Positions 35,457-44,434 of a DNA stretch of 64,000 nucleotides are shown piece by piece (the stretch's first letter is position 1; each line of letters begins with the position of its first letter). The position numbers were made by a program, and so were the translations under genes. The notes beneath the pieces were generated by a model. That model searched no databases, was not told the DNA's origin, and was given only the letters and a program-made list of their open reading frames with translations. Source of the DNA: Closterium sp. NIES-65 (taxonomy: Eukaryota > Streptophyta > Zygnematophyceae > Desmidiales > Closteriaceae); assembly GCA_948144175.1 (NCBI GenBank), contig CANXME010001986.1:372001-436000 (forward strand). Direction: 5' to 3'.

Positions 35457-35585
35457 TGTCAGAATATTATCTTATGTTCTAGCCTGTAGTGGGGTGCTCT
35501 ATAGCGAGTACAACCCTTCTAGGGTTTGCTATTTGTATCCTCATTCTTGCTAGTTCAATGCTCTTTCTTTCTTCAAACTTTGTCA
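35457..35585 (+). repeat. 3' LTR of element E
   Basis: 129 bp, followed by target duplication gctct. Confidence 0.94.
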
Positions 35586-35879
35586 GCTCTCGTGTTGCGT
35601 TGGTGTGCCGGACGAAATGATGATCGGCTCGTCCGATTGTGCAGATGCATTTGGCAGTGCGTGTGATGTCGCTGGAATATTCACCGTGGATTGTTGACGG
35701 GCGGAGTCACGTTCCGCCGTGAGCGTCGCGATTTCTAGCGCCGAGTCTTCAAGTTGGCGCACGAGACGATCAAGCTGCTCCTGCGTCAATGTGGCGAGCG
35801 TGAAATCGGCCATGGCGGGGGTGTCGGGCGAGCTCAGCGAGAGCCTCGGTCGTGGCCGTGCGTGCTTACGAGAGAGCAC
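35586..35879 (-). pseudogene. Outer (5') part of gag of chromovirus D
   Basis: A minus-strand frame includes MADFTLATLTQEQLDRL near 35813, a coiled-coil-like start typical of gypsy gag. It is separated from the rest of gag by element E. Upstream is a G-run (C-run at about 35917-35934 on the plus strand) in the leader. Confidence 0.75.
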
Positions 35880-35991
35880 TACGAGCGGCGGTGCTATATC
35901 GCTGAGAGACGTCTACCCCCCCCCCCCCCCCCCCAAAAAATTGAGATAGTGGGGAAGCGAAAATGTGGGTGCGGTCCGAGAGGAGATCGTA

Positions 35992-36004
35992 GGCTCTGAT
36001 ACCA
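35992..36004 (-). other. Primer-binding site of chromovirus D
   Basis: The complement reads TGGTATCAGAGCC, matching the 3' end of initiator tRNA-Met, and lies two bases from the LTR. Confidence 0.85.
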
Positions 36005-36006
36005 AG

Positions 36007-36349
36007 TGTTACGAGTGCAATTGAGTAAGTGAACGAGAATTGCACTATCGAAGCAAAAATACAATAAGCGAAGGTATGAGCGAAGAATATATAGCGAAAC
36101 TACAGTGGTAACGATAATGGACTGTGGTTGTCGCGTGACGGGCCTGGGACTGAGGTTTGGGAAAGTGTCGAAGCGGAGGCCCGGAGCGCGGGTTACCAGC
36201 GGAGCCGTGAGGTTGGGGTGCGATGTGCGAAAATGGCGGGCTGATTGTCGATGCGAGGGTCGCGAGTGGTAACGGTGCTGACTGTGGTGCTATAGTGATG
36301 TACGCGTTGAGCAGGGATGCGAAGTAAGGAAAAAATGATTTTCCTTACA
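36007..36349 (-). repeat. 5' LTR of chromovirus D (343 bp)
   Basis: Uninterrupted copy of the LTR, from tgttacg to ccttaca, followed by target duplication tccca. It ends in the inverted repeat TAAGGAAAA...TTTTCCTTA at 36326-36348. Confidence 0.95.
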
Positions 36350-36354
36350 TCCCA

Positions 36355-36717
36355 GAAGATTATACTTCAGAATATATGCATTTCACAATTGAAATCAAAC
36401 ACACACAAAAATAATATTTAGCCATCTACCAAAAAGATGTGAGATGATAGATTATCTCTGACCTTCAAGTAATGGTTCAGTCCATTTGTGGGACTCAGCT
36501 TAAGAAATGGAATGCACAACTTTTTCAAGTTTCAACAAATGCGAGTAATATTCAATTACAAGTGCCAATGGGGCTAGGCAACCAAGGTGCATTACGAAGG
36601 GCGTAAAAGAGCCGACTGGAATCAAGCATACAGAACCATACATCAGAAAAAACAAGCCAACATTTCACATTGAGGCTCTGGGGGAGCCGTCATACCCCGG
36701 ATATACCCCCATGAGGG
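36355..36717. other. AT-rich sequence without recognised gene
   Basis: The 363 bp between chromovirus D and copia H are much richer in AT than their surroundings. I see no convincing frame. The last part holds ccgtcataccccggatata, which recurs inverted near 47622. Confidence 0.5.
36685..36705 (+). repeat. Possible left terminal inverted repeat of an older DNA transposon
   Basis: ccgtcataccccggatata here is the reverse complement of a sequence near 47620-47640. Beyond H (from about 42900) a gggcttataatcgag...ttataagcgcc block resembles a block at 47535-47580. The look recalls pogo-like ends, but no transposase and no clear TA duplication on the left is seen. Confidence 0.4.
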
Positions 36718-36722
36718 GCAAT

Positions 36723-36853
36723 TGAGAAAATGTGAACGAGAATGAATGAACTATGAAACAGTTGGGTACAAGTTCTAACCCTAATTGGGTTGTACCCCAT
36801 ATGGGCTACCCCACTACAACCTACACAAAAGCATAAGCTATAATGTGCTGACA
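36723..36853 (-). repeat. 3' LTR of copia H (131 bp)
   Basis: Starts tgagaaaatg and ends gctgaca on the plus strand. Two differences from its partner. Confidence 0.94.
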
Positions 36854-37063
36854 CACCCCCATAGGCAAAGTGGGGGGGAACAAGCGGTCACAAGACCAGT
36901 CAAGCAAAGCAAAGCAAAGCAAGCTCAGGGTGGATCACAAAGTCACCACACATTCCGAGCACAAGTTCAAGGCCACAAGGCCAGTTCACATGCATGAGTA
37001 CATACATATACAAAGCTAGACAAGCAAGAGCAGGTGTATATATATGTAACAGTACAAGCAAGG

Positions 37064-40000
37064 TCAAGAGGTGAGCAAGTGAGGCAAGACAGGCACAAGA
37101 CCAAGCTGAATACAGAAGCGCTGATGATCACAAGGCGCAAGTGCCTTGGTGAAGATATCAGCAATGTTGGCCTCAGAGGCCACGTACGCAAGACGCAACT
37201 GACCACGCTGCTGCAGCTCATGAGCAAGGAAGTAGCGAAGAGCAATGTGCTTCGTTCTGTGCTCCAGTCTCTGCTCTCGACACAAGGCCAGCATGGCCTT
37301 GTTGTCTACGTACAGCACTGGCGTCCGCGTGCCCAGTGAGGACCACTGGACTCCGCCCTCCAAGCACTAGCCCCATGCCCGACGTACTGCACAAGTAGCG
37401 CAACACCCTCTTCGCTGCAGCCATGTGCTCTGGTCTGTGTCTCCCAGGAGCAACATAGCGTGCAAGAATGCTAAGAGGGTATGCAAGGTCAGGTCGTGTG
37501 CAGGTCATCAGGTACATGAGGAAGCCAACAAGCTCTGGGTACGGGCCACTCGACTCTACGGACTCATCCGAAGGCAGAGCTGAGAGCGAGTGGCGAGTAG
37601 ACAGAGGAGTGGCCTGAGGCGAGGAGTACGTGAAGCCGAAGCGCTGAAGGACCTGCTGCACCATGTGTGACTGAGTCAAGGTAATGGTGCGGCGTGCTCT
37701 GTCGCGGGTGATCTGCAAGCCAAGGTAGCTGCGCACTTCACCCAGGTCTGTGCACGTGTGTCTCTTCTGCAGCTCCGACTTCACGTGGGCGAGTCCAGCA
37801 GTGTCAGCTGTGGCAAAGACCAAGTCGTCGACGTACACGAGGATGTAGAACGGCGGCAGAGAGGTGTCGGTGCGTAGAAACAGCGACGGGTCAGCAGTAG
37901 AGGGAGCAAACCCAATCGCCACAAGTGTAGTCCTCAGTGTGTCGTGCCACTCGCGCGGTGCCTGGCGGAGACCGTAGACTGGCCGTCGGAGGCTCCACTG
38001 GGTGCCAGGAGGGAAAGTCCCAGTGAAGCCAGGTGGACGGCGCAACCAGATCTCCTCGTGCAGGCTACCCTGCAGGAAAGCAGTGCTGAAGTCAAGGGAC
38101 TGAAGCTCGTAGTCACGCTGAGCGGCTACGTGTAGCAGCACCCGAAGAGTGGTCATCTTCGGGGTGGGAGAGAAGGTCTGAAAGTAGTCAACTCCCTGCC
38201 GCTGACTGAAGCCACGAGCCACGTACCGCGCCTTGAAGACAGGTGGAGAGCCCGGCGGCCGCTTCACCCTGAAGATCCACATGCCACTGACGATGTTCGC
38301 CCCAGGAGGGGGAACCGCGTCAACGTAGGTGCCTGTGGACTTCCACGAAGCCATCTCTGCATCCATAGCTGCCTGCCACTGAGAGGAGTAGGGACCCTCT
38401 ACGGCCTCCGCGTAAAAGCGCGGAGTCGGGATGTCTAGTGCATCCGGGTCTCCCTCAGGGGTAAGCAGTACGGACGCGAGATGATGTGAAGCAGCAGCCA
38501 GACACTGGAACTCCTTCTGCCTGTCCTCAAGGACGTCCGTGCCAAGAGCACACTCACCCCCGACGGACGGAGGACAGACAAACACAGACTCAGCAACAAG
38601 ACTAGCAGCGTAGTCTAGACGACAGCGAGCAGCCAAGTCGACGAGCTCAGCAAGAAGAGCAGACGCAGCAGTGGACTCAAAGGAGTGGTCAGTGACGACA
38701 GTAGCAAGCAGACGCGTGACAGTAGGACTGGCAACATGAAGAGAGTCCGACTAAGGGTCGGCAAGCACAGGAAGAGAGGACTTAGGAGGAGAGGGCAAGG
38801 GGGCACGCAGAGGAGCATTGGACGGACGCAGAGACATCCGGTGCGTGCCAGGGACAGGAGGAGGACGCTGACGCGAACTGCGACCACTAGTGTGAGCAGC
38901 ATGAACAGGCGACGCAGGACGAGACGCAGGCTCACGACGCTCAACAAGACCTCCAGTAGGACTAGTGTACGGAGAAGGAGAAGGCAGTGGGGAGACCGGT
39001 GGTAACTGTGACTGCAACTTGACAGGCGGTGGACACTCTAAGGGAGGAGGAAGACCAAGAACCTGCTGAAGGAGCGGAACAATGTACGGTCGAGGCCGCG
39101 CGGCGACTCCAGGCACAGCAGGGACAGCACCAGCACCCCCAGCGGCAGTACCACCGTCAACAGCACCTCCAGCTCCAGTACCTCCAGCAGCAAAGGTTGA
39201 TCTGATGCGCCGCGTACCGAACCGCAAACGGCCACAGAAAATGGGGGGCAGCCGCATGCATCATGGACGTACGAGCGACGTCCATGACCATGCCAATGCG
39301 GCGCTCAGCAATCCCATTTTGCTGTGGAGAGTCCGGAAGCGTGAAGGTCTGGCGGATGCCTCGCGCACGACAGTAGGCTCGCAGAAGGCCAGAGGAGAAC
39401 TCTCCGCCTCGGTCAGAGTGCAGACGCAGAACAGGAAAGTCCGAGCCGAAGCTCCTCCTGAGCTGGAGACGAGCTGCGCGGATCCAGTCGATCAACACCT
39501 CAGCGACATCACCCTTGTTGCGCAAGGGGAAGACTGTGGTGTAACGCGAGTAGTCGTCAACCACCAGCAGGAAGTAGCGCTCGTGACCCTGTCCACGGAC
39601 GCGGGCCGGGCCCCACACGTCCATGTGAAGCGTCTGCAGCGGGGCCTCTGTCGGGGGAAACTGAGAGGGGTGAGGGGCAGCTCGGAGCCGCCCCTCGACA
39701 CAGGGGACACAGGAAGGACCAGGCCCGGGAGGAAGGGGAGGGAGGGACCGGGGAAGACCAGAGACAAGGACACGGGAAGCCATGCCTCGGAGACGAGGCA
39801 GGGAGGGGTGACCAAGGCGGTGGTGCCACAGGAGAGTCTCGTGAGACAGGAGGCGACACGAGCAGGGGGCAGACTCAGGACCAGACCTGGACGCTGCAGC
39901 AAACACCTGACCCGACGCAGCTACCTGACCAGACGCAGTGACTGGAGGAGACTCAGTGGTCAGTGTGTACAGGCTCGACCCCGGCCGATGTGTAAACGTG

Positions 40001-41819
40001 GCCAGGTGTCGGCCTGTCCGAGCGTCCGTGCAGTGGGTCACCCGCTGACTTGCAGGAGTGAACTGGTGAACCTCCGTATCCTGCAGGTTAGCACCACTCA
40101 CCAAGTTTGTAGAGAACGAGGGGAGGTAAAGACCAGACAAGGTGCCAGAGGGGGCAGCTGGACACGGGAGGATAGTGGAGATGTGAGAGAGGACAGGACC
40201 CCCAGAGGGGTCTGCCAGGGAGACTGCAACTGGCCGACCAAGCGGCGTGAGTGTGGTGCGGTCTCGAAAGAAGGAGCGAGAAGCCCCTGAGTCAAGTGTG
40301 AAGGTGAGGGAGGCCGAAGCCGACGTGGTACCTGAGAGCGCAGACTCACCAGCACCTGAGGGCGCGGACGCACTGGCACCTAGAGCAGCAGCCTCACCAG
40401 TACCTAGAGCAGCAGTACCAATGCCTGGGTCAGGCGGGAAACACCGGTAACAGTCACCCTCATCACTAATAGTCACAGCATACATGGCAGCAAGGATAGC
40501 ATCAAAGTCAAGATCAAAGATAGCTATGCCTGCCCTAGACAGCTCTCACCAGCGGGGGATCTCACTAGCCTCCGGGAACTGCTGACGCCAAGCGTCCGTC
40601 AGGCGGCCAAAGCAGCGCTGGGTGGGGTGAGCACCCCCACACTGCTCACCCGCGCGGTTGCCGGAGCGGAGGACGTAGGTGCACGGGCCAAAACCCCCAC
40701 CACGCTGACGCTGCGTGTACCACTCACGGAGCTGCTGAGGAGGGGGGATGTCCCGAGAACGCTGCTGCTGCTGCTGCTGCTGGCGCTGACCACTCCCGGA
40801 GCCGCTCCGCTGAGAAGTACCACCTCGACCAGCTCCACCTCCTCCACCATCGCCGCCTCCACCTCCCCCGCCACCGCCGCCTCCGCTCCCACCGCTACCG
40901 CCACCGCCGCCTCCGCCTCCGCCGCTGCCACCGCCACCTCCACCCCCGGCACCACTCCCACCGCCACCCCCACTCCCCCCGCCGCCCCCACCGCCACCTC
41001 CACCACCCCCGCTAGCCCCACCCGCGCCCTTGCCCCCCTTGCCCTTGCCAGAGCGGCGTCTCCCGCTAGGGGCAGACGCCGCACCGACCGACTCAAGACC
41101 AACGAGGTCGGCCGCAGCAGCAGAGGCGACAGAGGGCAACAGGGGGGAAGGGGAACACCCCTCAAAGATGGGGGTGCGAGGGTCACCACGAGAGGCTCCT
41201 ACAGCGACTATGCTCTTCTTCGCTACTAGGAGGGCCTTCTCTAGGAGGTCAACAGTGAGAGTGGTGGGACAGACTGAGAGGAAGTGGTCCCTGACTACGC
41301 GAAGGGAGTCAGGGAGGCGAGTGACGATATAATAGAGAGTGATGTACATGGGGGGGGATTCTTGGCGCAGAACTCAGCAGGAAGTGCGGCGCGGTAGCGA
41401 GTGTCACTAGTGCGGAGGTGCGTAACGAGGTCAGGGAGTGTGGGAAAGGCAGCAAGGTCAGGAAAGAGGTACGGTAGCATGAGGCGGCTCAGTGCAGCAG
41501 TGGCAGGGGAAGAGTAGCGCGCAACTACAGCGTCGTACAAGGTGTGAGCACTCTTGTACTGACTAAAGTGCGCGCGCTCAGAGGTAGGCAGGTGGCGACG
41601 CACAGCAAGACGTGCAGCAGCATCGCGCGTGGCCCACTGGGAGCGAACAGCGGGGTCAGCATCGGCAGCAGGGGCAGGAGAGGAGCCAGAGGTGAGGTCA
41701 AAGAGGGAGAGACCGTCTGCCCTATCGCACTGTAAGAAGAGCTGCAGGTCATCTACCCAAACCTCAAAGTCAATGGCTCGACCCTCAGCGTCAAAAGCGA
41801 GAACACTAGGGGAAGCCAT
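37064..41819 (-). pseudogene. gag-pol region of copia H (fossil)
   Basis: Gag starts at the ATG at 41819 (MASPSV). The poly-Gly tract is at about 40830-41020 and the Cys/His cluster follows. Protease DSGAS is near 40285, integrase at about 39650-39230, and reverse transcriptase at about 38290-37780 with YVDD at 37824-37835. RNase H sequence ends near 37064. Closest to A in gag. About three or four breaks. Confidence 0.92.
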
Positions 41820-42756
41820 GACAGCAGTAGACTAGCGAGACCAACTTTAGGACAGGGGCAGTGCAGTGACAGAAGCGCTGGTCTCACCAGACAGGCCAAG
41901 TCGGGCAGCTCAGTAGTGCAGTAACCCGGCAACACGGCTGCTCGGACGGCACAGTAGCGACTGCGGCTCCGCGGCACCGGCGACTCGGCTGATCAGGCGG
42001 CTCGGGCGGCTTGGGCGGCTCGGGCGGCTTGGGCGGCTCGGGTGGCTCAGGCGGCTCGGGCGGCTCGGGCGACTCGGGCGGCTCGGGTGTCTCGGGCGGC
42101 TCGGGCGGCTCGGGCGGCTCGGGCGGCTCGGGCTGTTCTGGCAGCTCGAGCGGCGCGGGCGGTGTAGGGCGGCAGGGCCGCTGGTGAACGGTGGTGGGGC
42201 CGCTGAGTAGGGCGGCGGGGCCGCAGGAGTAGGGCGGCGGGGCCGTAGGAGTAGGGCGGCGGGGCCGCAGGAGTAGGGCGGCGGGGCCGCAGGAGTAGGG
42301 CGGCGGGGCCGCAGGAGTAGGGCGGCGGGGCCGGTGCAGAAGGGCGGCGAGGCCGCTGAGCAGGGCGTCGGGGCCGCGAGGTAGGGCGACGGGGCCATGA
42401 GGTAGGGCGGCGGGGCCGCGAGGTAGGGCGGCGGGGCCGCGAGGTAGGGCGGCGGGGCCGAGAGGTAGGGCGGCGGGGCCGCGAGGTAGGGCGGCGGGGC
42501 CGCGAGGTAGGGCGGCGGGGCTGCGAGGTAGGGCGGCGGGGCCGCGAGGTAGGGCGGCGGGGCCGCGACGATGGGCGGCGGGACCGAAGCGACGGGCGGC
42601 GGGGCCGAGGCGACGTGCGGCGGGGCCGCTAGGGGAAAGGGCCGCTAGGGCGGCTCGACGAAGTGCGACTCGGGCGGAGCGCGCTTCGGGCAGGAAAAAA
42701 AGGTCGATGTGGTGGGCCCTAGGCACAGTTCCCACGGGGGAACCTGCTCGATACCA
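41820..42756 (-). repeat. Leader of copia H with GC-rich repeats, stem-loop and primer-binding site
   Basis: gggcggctc repeats run at about 41995-42135. agggcggcggggccgcagg-type repeats (18-21 bp) run at about 42190-42620. The complement of GGGCCCACC is near 42712. GTTCCC (42728-42733) pairs with GGGAAC (42738-42743). The primer-binding site adjoins the LTR at 42757. Confidence 0.8.
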
Positions 42757-42887
42757 TGAGAAAATGTGAACGAGAATGAATGAACTATGAAACAGTTGGG
42801 TACAAGTACTAACCCTAATTGGGTTGTACCCCATATGGGCTACCCCACTACAGCCTACACAAAAGCATAAGCTATAATGTGCTGACA
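42757..42887 (-). repeat. 5' LTR of copia H (131 bp)
   Basis: Followed by target duplication gcaat. Two differences from the 3' LTR. Confidence 0.94.
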
Positions 42888-42892
42888 GCAAT

Positions 42893-43183
42893 AATCAATC
42901 AGGTTTTTTTAGGGGGGTGGGCTTATAATCGAGTAAATTTATAAGCGCCAGCGTTTATACAATGGCATATATATTTTTTAATATCATTTAACACGAAACT
43001 GTAGATCTCGTGCTTGCCTTTTTAATCTAGTTGAAGTTACATGGGGTCGTCTGATATTCTCGCGCGTGCTGGGAGATACACTCAATCTGACTCACATCCA
43101 GCTTCCGACAGCTCCTGCTGACTGGACCCGCAGGGTCCGAATGTGAAGGGAACCGAATGTGAAGGGTCCGAATGTGAAGGAAC
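42893..43183. other. Sequence between copia H and the LINE, no gene
   Basis: It contains an aggtttttttagggggg...cttataatcgag block that resembles 47527-47565, then an AT-rich part. A short triplicated motif gaatgtgaaggg occurs at about 43138-43182. No frame of interest. Confidence 0.5.
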
Positions 43184-43202
43184 CCGAATCTGCAACACAT
43201 CC
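43184..43202. repeat. Target-site duplication of the LINE, left copy
   Basis: ccgaatctgcaacacatcc is repeated exactly at 47434-47452. Confidence 0.93.
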
Positions 43203-44434
43203 ACCCGCCTGACATCCTCATCCTCATCGACACCCGTGTCACGACCACTTTCCGCGAGCTCTTGTTTAAATTTAAGCCACGAGCGTACGCACATTCTCCG
43301 CCCTCTGTAGTCGCTGGGAGAGTACGGCCGGGCGGTATCATCGTCCTAGTGTTTAACAAGCGCATCACCATCACTGAGCGAGCACCCTCCTCGGACAATC
43401 GCCTCCTGCGACTTCATCTCAGCTTCCTCCAGCTGCACCTGGGCTTGGTCGCAATTTACCCCTACACCCATGCGTCTGACCGTAGACGCTGGTGGAACGA
43501 CACTCTGCACCCCGCCCTGACCGCGTGCACCAACTGTGACGGGATCATCTTGGCAGGCGATTTCAACGCTGTTACCGACCATCTCGATCGTAACCGTCCC
43601 CTCCTGCAGCATGAGCTAAGCGAAGCCAGCATCCTTAACACCCTCCTCAACGCACACGGTCTTGTTGACTCCTTCAGAATCCACCATCCCTCTCTCCCCT
43701 CTTTCTCTTTTGTTTCGCATGCCCGCGCTGGTTTGGCGTCCTGCCCGGCCTCTCGCCTGGACAGAATTTGTGTCTCACATGGCTGGCTCTCCCAGCTCCA
43801 GTCGGCTGACCTGGTCGCCATCTCCCCCCAACTCTCCGACCATTTCCAACACCCTGTTTGCACCATCCTTGTTGACGACCCCAATACAGCCCCTAGACCC
43901 TGGAGGTTTCCGCACTCTCTCCTTCGCAAACACTGCGTTCAAATCCTTGTCCAGAAAGCTGTAGACTCCCTCCCTCAGCCGTTGTCCCCTCTTGGGTGGG
44001 ACAGTTGGAAAGCCCACCTTTGTGCCTGCCTTCGGTCATTCTCCTCGGAAGAACGCACCCGTGTCCGCAAGACAATGACGCACCTCCAGTCGGTCGTCGC
44101 TACGTGCCAACTCTCCCTCCTGCGCTTTCCCCATAACCCCCTTATACAGCACCGTCTACAGCAGTCTTCCAGACAGCTGGAACAGTATCTGTCCTCTCGT
44201 GCCGCTGATATCGCCTTCAAAGCCAAGCTCAAAGTGGAGGGGGCCCGTGAGATGGGTGTCCCGTCTCTCCTCAGTAGTCTCAATTCCCATATCAAGGCCT
44301 CGCAAGTCTCCGCGATCACACTCCCCTCTGGCCGCCTCACCTCCAACCTCAGCGAAATCAACGCCCATTGCACCTCCTTCTTCTCCAGCCTTTACGGTGC
44401 CCCTCCCCAACCCGCTCGTCCGTCGGATTTCTAG
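43203..44434 (+). pseudogene. LINE ORF2, endonuclease part
   Basis: The frame opens at the truncation point (DILILIDTRV) with no start codon and runs to a TAG at 44432-44434. It shows the endonuclease motifs AGDFNAV (about 43551-43571), SRLDRICVS (about 43750-43780) and SDHFQHP (about 43836-43856). The N-terminal catalytic residues of the family are missing. The following reverse transcriptase lies in the same frame, so only this stop divides ORF2. Confidence 0.88.

Larger units (their letters stand above)
34073..35585 (+). mobile_element. Small non-autonomous copia derivative E (TRIM/LARD-like)
   Basis: Two 129-bp LTRs (34073-34201 and 35457-35585) differ at two positions. The target duplication gctct is at 34068-34072 and 35586-35590. 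The primer-binding site tgctatcagagc follows the 5' LTR, and tatgggggtg precedes the 3' LTR. The 1255-bp interior has GC-rich leader-like repeats (about 34480-34720) and a 3' end like that of the full copia elements, but no gag or pol domain. It must rely on proteins of a relative. It lies in gag of chromovirus D. Confidence 0.95.
21621..36349 (-). mobile_element. Ty3/gypsy chromovirus D, with three nested insertions
   Basis: The outer LTRs start tgttacg and end ccttaca. The target duplication tccca is at 21616-21620 and 36350-36354. The internal region has gag with a CCHC knuckle, and pol in gypsy order (protease, reverse transcriptase, RNase H, integrase) ending in a chromodomain. Copia C and a solo LTR lie inside the 3' LTR, and element E lies inside gag. 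Without insertions it would be about 5.6 kb. The two LTRs differ at roughly nine of 342 positions. It is a fossil with about four breaks besides the insertions. Confidence 0.95.
36723..42887 (-). mobile_element. Ty1/copia LTR retroelement H
   Basis: LTRs of 131 bp (36723-36853 and 42757-42887) differ at two positions. The target duplication gcaat is at 36718-36722 and 42888-42892. At 6165 bp it is about 1.2 kb shorter than B and C, and its gag-pol is incomplete, with about three or four breaks. It lies between the ends of a possible older DNA transposon. Confidence 0.96.
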
